The notes under the pieces were generated by a model, which saw only the letters and a list, made by a program, of their open reading frames with translations, was not told where the DNA came from and did no database searches. 64,000 nt of DNA from Leifsonia soli. Its GTDB lineage: Bacteria; Actinomycetota; Actinomycetes; Actinomycetales; Microbacteriaceae. The position numbers and the translations under genes are program-made. This document shows, one piece after another, positions 8,125 through 20,026 of this stretch. The stretch's first letter is position 1. Each line of letters opens with the position of its first letter. The stretch spans positions 1,302,001 through 1,366,000 of the forward strand of contig NZ_JACCBJ010000001.1 of NCBI RefSeq assembly GCF_013408745.1. Reading direction: 5' to 3'.

Positions 8125-8736
8125 GTGCCGACACCGACATCCCCACCGCAGCACCCGGCGGAATTCGCCACGGCGCTGCAGTCCATCCGCACCGCAGTGT
8201 CGCGTCCGGAGCTCGTGATCGAGGAGATCCCCGCGCCCGCGCAGCTGGCGCCGTACTCCGTCGCGCTCGCCGCCGACGTCCGGCCCGCGCGCCACGGAAG
8301 CGATTCGGATCTCGGCACGGGACGCTTCATCCTGCTCTACGACCCCGAGGAGCCGGAGGCGTGGGGCGGCCGCTTCCGGATCGTCTGCTTCGCGCAGGCC
8401 CCGCTGGAGACCGACATCGGCCTCGACCCGTTCCTCGCCGACGTCGCCTGGTCGTGGCTGGTGGACGCCCTCGACGCGCGTCACGCGCGCTACACGGCCG
8501 CGAGCGGGACGGCCACCAAGATCATCTCCACCGGCTTCGGCGAGCTCGCCGCCCAGGGCGACGGCTCCCAGATCGAGCTGCGCGCCTCCTGGAGCCCGCT
8601 CGAGGCGGACGTCTCCGCACATGTCGAGGGATGGGGCGAGCTGCTGTGCATGCTCGCCGGCCTCCCCCCGACCGGCGAGGGGGTGAGCCTGCTCAGCGCC
8701 CGGGCGGCCGCGCCCAGGAAGGCGCCGCGTGGCTGA
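8125..8736 (+). CDS. DUF3000 family protein
   Basis: This 203-residue soluble protein matches the actinobacterial DUF3000 family, including the segments GRFILLYDPEEPEAWGGRFR and EPLEADVSAHVEGWGELLCML-like parts. The family has no known biochemical function. The GTG start follows a TAGTGT -10 by 7 bases. The downstream RNase D-like gene begins 8 bases before its stop codon, so the two are translationally coupled, as in Mycobacterium where the same two genes are adjacent. Confidence 0.85.
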   Translation: MPTPTSPPQHPAEFATALQSIRTAVSRPELVIEEIPAPAQLAPYSVALAADVRPARHGSDSDLGTGRFILLYDPEEPEAWGGRFRIVCFAQAPLETDIGLDPFLADVAWSWLVDALDARHARYTAASGTATKIISTGFGELAAQGDGSQIELRASWSPLEADVSAHVEGWGELLCMLAGLPPTGEGVSLLSARAAAPRKAPRG

Positions 8737-9925
8737 GTACACGGTCATCGAGACCCGTGCCGACTACCTCGCGGCGGTCGAGCGCATCGCCGCGGGGACG
8801 GGGCCGATCGCGGTCGACGCCGAGCGGGCCAGCGGCTTCCGGTATTCGCAGAGGGCCTACCTCATCCAGGTCTTCCGGCGAGAGGCCGGCACCTTCCTCT
8901 TCGACCCGCCGGCGGTCGGCCGCTTCGACGAGCTGAACGAGGCCATCCACGACGACGAGTGGGTGCTGCACGCGGCGACGCAGGATCTGACCTGCCTGCG
9001 CGAGGTCGGGCTCGACCCGTCCATCGTGTTCGACACGGAGCTCGCAGCACGCCTGCTCGGGATGCCGCGCGTCGGCCTCGGCACGGTCGTGGAGGAGCTC
9101 CTCGGCATCCACCTGGCGAAGGAGCACAGCGCGGCCGACTGGTCGACCCGTCCCCTCCCCCAGCCGTGGCTCGACTACGCCGCCCTCGACGTGCAGCTGC
9201 TCCCCGATCTGCGGGACGCGATCGCTGCGCTGCTGGACGAGGCGGGCAAGACCGACATCGCGCACCAGGAGTTCGCCGACGAGCTCGTCCGCGACCTGGT
9301 CCCGGTGCGCAGCGAGCCCTGGCGGCGCCTGTCGGGCATCCACTCGATCCGCGGCGTCCGAAACCTCGCCGTCGCCCGTGAGCTGTGGCAGGCCAGGGAC
9401 GCCCTGGCCCGGGAGATCGACACCGCGCCCGGCCGTCTGGTCCCCGACGCGTCGCTCACCGCCGCCGCCAAGGCGATGCCGGAGTCGAAGCGCGCGCTCG
9501 CGGCGATGCGGGAGTTCACCGGGCGCGCCAGCCGCACGGAGATCGACCGCTGGTGGGCGGCCATCGAAACGGGACGCACCACCGACGACCTCCCTGTGCT
9601 GCGCGGCAACGGCGACACCCTGCCTCCGCCCCGGGCGTGGTCCGACCGCAATCCGGATGCGGATGCCCGTCTCAAGGCGGCGCGCACGGCGCTCACGGCT
9701 GTGTCCGAGGAGCGCAGCATCCCGCTGGAGAACCTGCTCACCCCCGACACGCTGCGCCGCGTCGCCTGGACTCCCCCCGCCGAAATCACGCCGGAGAGCG
9801 TCGCCGAGGCCCTCGCCGCGCACGGTGCACGGCCGTGGCAGGTTGCCGCAACCTCACAGGTGATCGCCCAGGCATTTGTGGAAAGCAGCCAAAGCGCCGA
9901 CGAGGGGTCGGAGCCCGCTTCGTAG
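8729..9925 (+). CDS. RNase D-like 3'-5' exonuclease with HRDC domain
   Basis: This 398-residue protein has an N-terminal DEDDy exonuclease domain: the first acidic pair is AVDAERASGF, the next is LHAATQDLTCL, and the last is YAALDVQLL, with Tyr then Asp. An HRDC-like helical domain follows around residues 220-300. Family members trim structured RNA 3' ends. The GTG start at 8729 overlaps the DUF3000 stop by 8 bases. The C-terminal region (about 310-398) is less conserved. Confidence 0.85.
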   Translation: MAEYTVIETRADYLAAVERIAAGTGPIAVDAERASGFRYSQRAYLIQVFRREAGTFLFDPPAVGRFDELNEAIHDDEWVLHAATQDLTCLREVGLDPSIVFDTELAARLLGMPRVGLGTVVEELLGIHLAKEHSAADWSTRPLPQPWLDYAALDVQLLPDLRDAIAALLDEAGKTDIAHQEFADELVRDLVPVRSEPWRRLSGIHSIRGVRNLAVARELWQARDALAREIDTAPGRLVPDASLTAAAKAMPESKRALAAMREFTGRASRTEIDRWWAAIETGRTTDDLPVLRGNGDTLPPPRAWSDRNPDADARLKAARTALTAVSEERSIPLENLLTPDTLRRVAWTPPAEITPESVAEALAAHGARPWQVAATSQVIAQAFVESSQSADEGSEPAS

Positions 9926-9998
9926 GAAGGATCAAACGATTCTTTTCGTGCACAACGGTGTACCTAGGATCGTTTCCGACCTTGATTTGGGAGGCACT

Positions 9999-11225
9999 GT
10001 GGCCGATAGGAACGATGTCGTGTTCGTCGACGGAGTCCGTACTCCGTTCGGACGGGCCGGCGAAAAAGGGCAGTACTGGAACACCCGCGCGGACGACCTC
10101 GTCGTGAAGGCGATGATCGGACTGCTGGAGCGGAACCCCCAGGTGCCCAAGGACCGGATCGACGACGTGGCGATCGCCGCGACGACGCAGCAGGGCGACC
10201 AGGGTCTCACCCTCGGCCGTACCGCCGCACTCCTCGCCGGACTGCCCAAGTCCGTCCCCGGATTCGCGATCGACCGGATGTGCGCCGGCGCGATGACCAG
10301 CGTCACCACTCTCGGCTCCGGCATCGCGTTCGGCGCGTACGACCTGGTGATCGCGGGCGGCGTCGAGCACATGGGCCGTCATCCGATGGGCTTCGGAGCC
10401 GACCCGAACCCGCGCTTCCTCTCCGAGAAGATGGTCGCGGAGGACGCGCTCAACATGGGCATGACGGCCGAGCGCATCCACGACCGGTTCCCCGCGCTCA
10501 CCAAGGAGCGCTCCGACCGCTTCGCCATGCGCAGCCAGCAGAAGCTGGCCGCGGCGTACGAGGCCGGCAAGATCCAGCCGGACCTCGTGCCTGTCGCGAT
10601 CCGCTCCGAGTCCGGCTGGAGCCTCGCCACGCAGGACGAGGGGATGCGTCCCCAGACCACCATGGAGGGGCTCGCCACTCTGAAGACCCCGTTCCGGCCG
10701 CACGGCCGCGTCACGGCGGGCAACTCGTCGCCGCTGACCGACGGCGCCACGGCCTCCCTCCTCGCGTCCACCGACGCGGTGAAGGAGCTGGGTCTCACCC
10801 CCAAGATGCGCATGGTGAGCTTCGCGTTCGCGGGCGTCGAGCCGGAGATCATGGGCCTCGGGCCCGTCCCGTCGACCGAGAAGGCGCTCCGCAAGGCGGG
10901 CCTCCGCATCGACGACATCGGGCTGTTCGAGCTGAACGAGGCGTTCGCCATCCAGGTGCTGTCGTTCCTCGACCACTTCGGCATCGCCGACGACGACCCG
11001 CGCGTCAACCTGTGGGGCGGCGCGATCGCGATCGGCCACCCGCTCGCCGCGAGCGGAGTCCGCCTGATGATCCAGCTGGCGCGCCAGTTCGAGGAGCACC
11101 CGGAGGTGCGCTACGGCATCACCGCGATGTGCGTGGGCCTCGGCCAGGGCGGAACCGTCATCTGGGAGAACCCCCACTTCTCCGGAAAAGCACTGCACGA
11201 CAAGCGCGCCGCGCGGAAGGGCTGA
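9999..11225 (+). CDS. fadA: Acetyl-CoA C-acyltransferase (thiolase)
   Basis: This 408-residue thiolase catalyses the last step of fatty-acid beta-oxidation. The acylated cysteine is Cys95 in DRMCAGAMTS, the base/His motif is GHPLAASGVR, and the second cysteine is in CVGLGQGG. I place the start at the GTG at 9999 because GGGAGG lies 4 bases upstream and the protein then begins VADRNDVVFVDGVRTP, as typical FadA does. An earlier in-frame ATG would add 41 unlikely residues. TAGGAT (9965-9970) is a possible -10. It is followed 7 bases later by fadB. Confidence 0.92.
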   Translation: MADRNDVVFVDGVRTPFGRAGEKGQYWNTRADDLVVKAMIGLLERNPQVPKDRIDDVAIAATTQQGDQGLTLGRTAALLAGLPKSVPGFAIDRMCAGAMTSVTTLGSGIAFGAYDLVIAGGVEHMGRHPMGFGADPNPRFLSEKMVAEDALNMGMTAERIHDRFPALTKERSDRFAMRSQQKLAAAYEAGKIQPDLVPVAIRSESGWSLATQDEGMRPQTTMEGLATLKTPFRPHGRVTAGNSSPLTDGATASLLASTDAVKELGLTPKMRMVSFAFAGVEPEIMGLGPVPSTEKALRKAGLRIDDIGLFELNEAFAIQVLSFLDHFGIADDDPRVNLWGGAIAIGHPLAASGVRLMIQLARQFEEHPEVRYGITAMCVGLGQGGTVIWENPHFSGKALHDKRAARKG

Positions 11226-11232
11226 CACGCAC

Positions 11233-13371
11233 GTGACCGACTACAGCACGATCGACTTCTCCCCCCTCGCCGACCTCACCGACGACGAGGTCGTCACCCA
11301 CTCCTTCGTCCGCGACGTCCCGCTCCCCAGCGGCAAGACGCTCGCTCTGGTCACCCTCGACAACGGCCGCGACCACACCCGCCCCAACACCATGGGGCCG
11401 GCGACGCTGCTGGAGCTCGGGAAGACCTTCGACGAGCTGACCGAGCGCGCGAAGCGCGGCGAGATCGACGCGGTCGCCGTCACCGGCAAGCCGTTCATCC
11501 TCGCCGCAGGAGCCGACCTCAGCCGCGTCAGCGAGATCCCCAGCGTCGAGGTGGCTAAGCTGCTCCCGCAGCTGGGCCACTACGTTCTCGGCAAGCAGGC
11601 GACCTTCGGCGTCCCGTCGTTCGTGTTCACGAACGGCCTGGCGCTGGGCGGCGGCGTGGAGATCGGCCTCAACGCCGACTACCGCAGCATCGACCGCAAT
11701 GCGGCCGCTTTCGCCCTGCCCGAGGTCTTCCTCGGCCTCATCCCCGGCTGGGGCGGCGCGACCATCCTGCCCAACCTGATCGGCATCGAGAACGCCCTCA
11801 AGGTGATCGTCGAGAACCCACTGAAGCAGAACAGGATGCTGAAGCCGCAGGAGGTCTTCGACCTCGGGATCGCGGACGCGATCTTCGACTCGGCCAACTT
11901 CCTCGAGGACTCGCTGCGGTGGGCCGACACGGTCCTCACCGGCGACGTCGTCGTCAAGCGCCCGAACGAGCCGGGCAAGATCGAGCGCATGGTGAAGTGG
12001 GATGCCGCCATCGGCATCGCGCGGAAGATGCTCGAGTCGCGCATCGGCACCGTCCCGAAGTCGCCGTACAAGGCACTCGAGCTGCTCAAGGCCGCGAAGG
12101 CGAACGACCGGGAGGCCGGGTTCGCCCTCGAGGACGACGCGCTCGCGGAGCTCATCGCGGGCGACCAGTTCCAGGCGAGCATCTACGCGTTCAACCTCGT
12201 GCAGAAGCGTGCGAAGCGCCCGGCCGGCGCCCCGGACAAGAAGGTCGCGAAGAAGGTCACCAAGATCGGCGTCATCGGCGCCGGCTACATGGCCAGCCAG
12301 TTCGCGCTGCTCTTCGTTCGGCGCCTCCGGGTGCCCGTGGTCATCACCGACCTCGACCAGGCGCACGTCGACAAGGGCGTCGCGTACATCCACGACGAGA
12401 TCGGCAAACTGCAGGAGAAGGGCCGCATCTCCCCCGATGAGGCCAACCGCCTGCGCGCACTGGTCACCGGCACCACCGACAAGGCCGACTTCGCCGACTG
12501 CGACTGGGTCATCGAGGCGGTGTTCGAGGAGCTCGGCGTGAAGCAGGACGTCTTCGAGCAGGTGGAGCAGTTCGTCTCCGACGAGGCGGTGCTCGCGACG
12601 AACACCTCCTCCCTGTCGGTGGAGCAGATCGGCGCCAAGCTGAAGCATCCCGAGCGCCTGGTGGGCTTCCACTTCTTCACGCCGGTCGCGGTCATGCCGC
12701 TGATCGAGGTCGTGAACACGCCGCTCACGGATGAGGCGACGCTGTCGACCGCGATGGTGACGGCGGCAGCGCTCAAGAAGAATGCGGTCATCACGGCCGA
12801 CACCCCCGGGTTCGTGGTGAACCGCATCCTCGCGAAGATCCTCGGCGACGCGATGCACGCGGTCGACGACGGGACGCCGTTCGACGTCGTCGACGAGGCG
12901 ATCGCGCCGCTCGGCCTGCCGATGGCGCCGTCCGCCCTGCTCGACCTGGTGGGACTCAAGGTCGGCGCACATGTGCTCGACACCCACCATGCGGCCTTCC
13001 CCGACCGGTTCTACCGCTCGGAGAACCTCCACAAGCTGGCCGAGTACGGCACGCTGCTGGAGAAGGATGCCAAGGGCAAGGTGAAGGGCCTCGACAAGGG
13101 CGCGGCGAAGATCGTCTCCGGCGGCACGAACCCGTGGACGAAGGAGCAGATCCTGCGGACCCTCGAAGACGGCCTGGCCGATGAGATCCACCGCATGCTC
13201 GCCGACGACCACGTGGTCGAAGCACCCGAGGACATCGACCTGTGCATGATCCTCGGTGCGGGCTTCCCGTTCCAGATGGGCGGCATCACCCCCTACCTGG
13301 ATCGCGTCGGAGCGTCCGAGCGCGTGTTCGGCGACACGTTCCACCACCCGCCGGTCAAGGGCGTCGCCTGA
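11233..13371 (+). CDS. fadB: Beta-oxidation multifunctional enzyme (enoyl-CoA hydratase/3-hydroxyacyl-CoA dehydrogenase)
   Basis: This 712-residue fusion has an N-terminal crotonase domain (about 1-210) whose two glutamates are in GGGVEIGLN and ALPEVFLGLIPGWGG. An NAD-binding 3-hydroxyacyl-CoA dehydrogenase domain (about 340-520) follows with GVIGAGYMASQ and GFHFFTPVAVMPLIEV. The C-terminal dehydrogenase domain contains TPGFVVNRIL. It hydrates enoyl-CoA and oxidises the product, feeding the upstream thiolase. The GTG start lies 7 bases after fadA, so they form an operon. Tandem 16-base repeats begin at its stop codon. Confidence 0.92.
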   Translation: MTDYSTIDFSPLADLTDDEVVTHSFVRDVPLPSGKTLALVTLDNGRDHTRPNTMGPATLLELGKTFDELTERAKRGEIDAVAVTGKPFILAAGADLSRVSEIPSVEVAKLLPQLGHYVLGKQATFGVPSFVFTNGLALGGGVEIGLNADYRSIDRNAAAFALPEVFLGLIPGWGGATILPNLIGIENALKVIVENPLKQNRMLKPQEVFDLGIADAIFDSANFLEDSLRWADTVLTGDVVVKRPNEPGKIERMVKWDAAIGIARKMLESRIGTVPKSPYKALELLKAAKANDREAGFALEDDALAELIAGDQFQASIYAFNLVQKRAKRPAGAPDKKVAKKVTKIGVIGAGYMASQFALLFVRRLRVPVVITDLDQAHVDKGVAYIHDEIGKLQEKGRISPDEANRLRALVTGTTDKADFADCDWVIEAVFEELGVKQDVFEQVEQFVSDEAVLATNTSSLSVEQIGAKLKHPERLVGFHFFTPVAVMPLIEVVNTPLTDEATLSTAMVTAAALKKNAVITADTPGFVVNRILAKILGDAMHAVDDGTPFDVVDEAIAPLGLPMAPSALLDLVGLKVGAHVLDTHHAAFPDRFYRSENLHKLAEYGTLLEKDAKGKVKGLDKGAAKIVSGGTNPWTKEQILRTLEDGLADEIHRMLADDHVVEAPEDIDLCMILGAGFPFQMGGITPYLDRVGASERVFGDTFHHPPVKGVA

Positions 13372-13400
13372 CGCGCTGCCGAGTTGACGCGCTGCCGAGT
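13369..13400 (+). repeat. Two perfect tandem 16-base repeats at the fadB stop codon
   Basis: TGACGCGCTGCCGAGT occurs at 13369-13384 and 13385-13400. The first copy contains the fadB TGA stop. A third TGACGCG begins the adjoining hairpin. Confidence 0.85.
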
Positions 13401-13448
13401 TGACGCGACACGCCGTCCGCCCGATCGAGCGGACGGCGTGTCGCGTCA
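13401..13448. terminator. Perfect 20-base stem hairpin between fadB and aldo/keto reductase
   Basis: Arms 13401-13420 and 13429-13448 pair perfectly around an 8-base loop. The position between convergent genes suggests a bidirectional terminator. There is no strong U-tract on either side. Confidence 0.8.
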
Positions 13449-13462
13449 GGCAGGGTCGGCTG

Positions 13463-14439
<977 letters not shown>

Positions 14440-14443
<4 letters not shown>

Positions 14444-14841
14444 GCGTCGTTCCCTTCCGTGACCTGGCCGACGCTCTGCCGGTACAGGTCGATCTTGTAG
14501 TCGATGGCCGCCAGGCTCGCCGTCATCTCCTCCAGCTGCCGCACGACGGCCATGCGGTGCAGGAGCAGCAGCTCCAGTCGCTCCGCCTGCGTGTCGTCGC
14601 CCTGCCGCGCGAGCACGACGTACTGCCGCATCGTCGCGATGGGCATGGCGGTCGAGCGCAGCTTCGTGAGGAACGTCACCCAGGTGACGTCCGCGTCGGT
14701 GTAACGCCGGTGGGTGGAGGATGCGCGCTCGACCGGTGTCAGCATCAGCCCCTCGCGCTCGTAATAGCGCAAGGTGTGGGTGGTCAGCCCGGTCCGCTCG
14801 GCGACGTCGGAGATCGACATCGCCGTCCGTGTGTCGGTCAT
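14440..14841 (-). CDS. MerR-family transcriptional regulator
   Basis: This 133-residue protein has the MerR winged helix-turn-helix at the N-terminus ([20 protein letters not shown], then [20 protein letters not shown]) and a long dimerisation helix. There is no cysteine-rich metal site, so the effector is probably organic. I use the ATG at 14841 because a -10 hexamer is 6 bases upstream, leaving no leader. The longer reading frame would start inside the promoter. The stop overlaps the aldo/keto reductase ATG by 4 bases, giving an autoregulated two-gene unit. Confidence 0.85.
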
Positions 14842-14847
14842 ATCGCC

Positions 14848-14878
14848 ACAGTAGAACTTCGAGCGCACTCCGAGTCAA
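14848..14878 (-). promoter_or_regulatory. MerR-type promoter with 19-base spacer and dyad operator
   Basis: On the minus strand, -35 TTGACT (14873-14878) and -10 TACTGT (14848-14853) are separated by 19 bases, the elongated spacing typical of MerR-controlled promoters. The imperfect dyad ACTTCGAGCGCACTCCGAGT fills 14856-14875. The -10 lies 6 bases from the merR ATG, so the transcript would be leaderless. Confidence 0.7.
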
Positions 14879-14901
14879 CCGGGGTCGGCGATCACGGAGA
14901 T

Positions 14902-16854
14902 TTAGGCGGGACGCTTCTTCGCGGGGGCGGCGTCGGCAGCGGTCTCGTCGTCGGGCAGGGGGCGGGCGATCGGGACGCGGCTGCCGAGCACCTGCGCCAC
15001 CAGATCGCGCGCGATCTTCTGCGGGGTGAGCCCGGCGTCCTCGAGGATCTGGTCACGCGAGGCATGGTCGATGAAGGCGTCCGGGAGGCCCAGCTCGTCG
15101 ACCGCCGTGTCGATGCCCGCTTCGCGGAGGTCTTGGCGGACGCGCGTGCCGATGCCGCCGACGCGGATGCCGTCCTCGATCGTGACGACGATCCTGTGCT
15201 CCGCCGCGAGGGAGAGGATGCTCTTCGGCACCGGGACGACCCAGCGCGGGTCCACGACGGTCGCGCCGATCCCCTGCGCCGCCAGGCGGTCGGCGACCTT
15301 CAGCCCGAGGTCGGCCATCGGGCCGACGGTGACGAGCAGCACGTCCTTCCTGTCGCCCTCTCGGAGCACGTCCACGCCGTCGTCGAGCCGGCGGAGCGCC
15401 TCGATGTCGGGCTGGACGGACCCCTTCGGGAAGCGCAGGACGGTGGGACCGTCATCCACGGCGACGGCCTCCGCCAGCTCTTCCCGGAACCGCGTTCCGT
15501 CGCGCGGCGCGGCCAGCCGGATGCTCGGGACGACCTGCAGGATCGCGAGATCCCAGATGCCGTGGTGGCTCGGGCCGTCCGGACCGGTCACGCCGGCCCG
15601 GTCGAGAACGAAGGTGACGCCCGCCTTGTGGAGTCCGACATCCATCAGTACCTGGTCGAACGCGCGGTTCATGAACGTGGCGTAGATGGCGACGACGGGA
15701 TGCAGCCCGCCGAACGCGAGACCGGCGGCGCTGGTCGCGGCGTGCTGCTCGGCGATGCCGACGTCGTGCACGCGCTCGGGGAAGCGCTCGGCGAACTTGT
15801 GCAGCCCGGTGGGGCGCAGCATCGCGGCGGTGATGCCGACGATCTTCGGGTCCTTCTCGGCGAGGCGGACGATCTCATCCGCGAACACGCCCGTCCAGGA
15901 GGGCTTGCTCGACCCCTCCATCGGCTCGCCGGTCTCCGGGTCGATCTGCCCGACCGAGTGGAACTGGTCGGCCGCGTCGCGCAGCGCGGGCTCGTAGCCC
16001 CGGCCCTTCTGCGTGATGGCATGGACGATGACAGGGGCCCCGTAGTTCTTCGCCTGGCGCAGCGCCTCCTCCATCGCCTCGATGTCGTGACCGTGGATGG
16101 GGCCGATGTACTTGATGTCGAGGTTCGAGTACAGCGCCTCGTTGTTGGAGAAGCGGCTCAGGAAGCCGTGCAGGCCGCCGCGCACGCCACGGTAGAACGA
16201 CCGCCCGGGCGTACCCAGCTTGTCGAACGCCTTGCGCGACGTGAGGTACAGGTTGCGGTAGCTCTTGCGCGTCCGCACCGTGTTGAGGAAGCGCGCCATG
16301 CCGCCAATGGTCGGCGCGTACGAGCGGCCGTTGTCGTTGACGACGATGATCAGCTTGCGGTTGTTGTCGTCGGAGATGTTGTTGAGGGCCTCCCACGTCA
16401 TCCCGCCCGTGAGGGCGCCGTCGCCCACGACGGCCACAACGTGCCGGTCCTGCTGTCCGGTGAGCTCGAATGCGCGGGAGATCCCGTCCGCCCAGGAGAG
16501 GGACGAGGAGGCGTGCGAGCTCTCCACGATGTCGTGCTCCGACTCCGACCGCTGCGGGTAGCCGGCCATGCCGCCGCGCTGCCGGAGCCGCGAGAAGTCC
16601 TGACGACCGGTGAGCAGCTTGTGCACGTACGACTGGTGCCCCGTGTCGAACACGATGGCATCGCGCGGGGAGTCGAAAACGCGGTGGATGGCGATGGTCG
16701 TCTCGACGACACCCAGGTTCGGGCCGAGGTGTCCACCGGTCTTCGCCACGTTGGCCACCAGGAACGCGCGCACCTCGGCCGCCAGCTGGACGAGCTCCCG
16801 CTCGGTCAGCCGGTCGAGGTCACGGGGACCGTGGATGGTCTCGAGGATTCCCAT
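14902..16854 (-). CDS. dxs: 1-deoxy-D-xylulose-5-phosphate synthase
   Basis: This 650-residue thiamine-diphosphate enzyme condenses pyruvate and glyceraldehyde-3-phosphate, the first step of the MEP isoprenoid pathway. Visible parts are the ThDP/Mg motif [16 protein letters not shown]...NDN, the central pyrimidine-binding domain with [15 protein letters not shown], and a C-terminal transketolase domain. The start at 16854 gives the usual [13 protein letters not shown] beginning. TAGACT lies 7 bases upstream, so it is probably leaderless. The C-terminus ends in an Ala/Lys-rich tail of about 20 residues. Confidence 0.95.
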   Translation of the reverse strand: MGILETIHGPRDLDRLTERELVQLAAEVRAFLVANVAKTGGHLGPNLGVVETTIAIHRVFDSPRDAIVFDTGHQSYVHKLLTGRQDFSRLRQRGGMAGYPQRSESEHDIVESSHASSSLSWADGISRAFELTGQQDRHVVAVVGDGALTGGMTWEALNNISDDNNRKLIIVVNDNGRSYAPTIGGMARFLNTVRTRKSYRNLYLTSRKAFDKLGTPGRSFYRGVRGGLHGFLSRFSNNEALYSNLDIKYIGPIHGHDIEAMEEALRQAKNYGAPVIVHAITQKGRGYEPALRDAADQFHSVGQIDPETGEPMEGSSKPSWTGVFADEIVRLAEKDPKIVGITAAMLRPTGLHKFAERFPERVHDVGIAEQHAATSAAGLAFGGLHPVVAIYATFMNRAFDQVLMDVGLHKAGVTFVLDRAGVTGPDGPSHHGIWDLAILQVVPSIRLAAPRDGTRFREELAEAVAVDDGPTVLRFPKGSVQPDIEALRRLDDGVDVLREGDRKDVLLVTVGPMADLGLKVADRLAAQGIGATVVDPRWVVPVPKSILSLAAEHRIVVTIEDGIRVGGIGTRVRQDLREAGIDTAVDELGLPDAFIDHASRDQILEDAGLTPQKIARDLVAQVLGSRVPIARPLPDDETAADAAPAKKRPA

Positions 16855-16861
16855 GGATTCG

Positions 16862-16867
16862 AGTCTA
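16862..16867 (-). promoter_or_regulatory. -10 hexamer for leaderless dxs
   Basis: TAGACT, 7 bases, then the dxs ATG at 16854. No Shine-Dalgarno sequence is visible. Confidence 0.45.
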
Positions 16868-17001
16868 GGCGCGTCCTGGTGGACAGAGGCTCGGAACGTG
16901 CCGTACGAGGGTCCCCTTGACAATGCGTGCTCTCTCCGGCAAGGCGTCGGACCGGTGTATAGAACGGAGGCGCCCGGCGAGCGACACGCCCGTGGACGCG
17001 G

Positions 17002-17046
17002 AAAACGGAGGCGCCGGCGGCCGTGCGGGCCGTCGACGCCTCCGTT
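17002..17046 (-). terminator. Terminator downstream of acnA
   Basis: On the minus strand a 10-base stem (AACGGAGGCG with CGCCTCCGTT, outer arms 17004-17013 and 17037-17046) encloses a GC-rich secondary stem. It is followed by TTTT. It lies 13 bases after the acnA stop codon. Confidence 0.7.
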
Positions 17047-17058
17047 CGCGCGAGGTGC

Positions 17059-19887
<2,829 letters not shown>

Positions 19888-19996
19888 AATGCCCTCTCCT
19901 TCATCGGCAGGCGATGTCCACGCACGCCTCGTCCATCTTCCTCGTCCGTCGAAGCGCCTTTCCAGCAAGGTAACCCTAAATCGCCGAACCGGAAAG

Positions 19997-20014
19997 TATC
20001 TTGACGTCGAGATA
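19997..20014. promoter_or_regulatory. 18-base palindrome upstream of acnA, putative operator
   Basis: TATCTTGACGTCGAGATA is symmetric except for one base pair and has a GACGTC centre. It lies in the only upstream spacer of acnA, 12 bases past the end of the P-type ATPase gene. I have not identified the regulator. Confidence 0.55.
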
Positions 20015-20026
20015 AATCTAGCACGC

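Noticed and set aside
16924..17058. Possible small gene or RNA between dxs and acnA
   Set aside because: Apart from the acnA terminator hairpin, no start with a ribosome site and no conserved structure could be seen.
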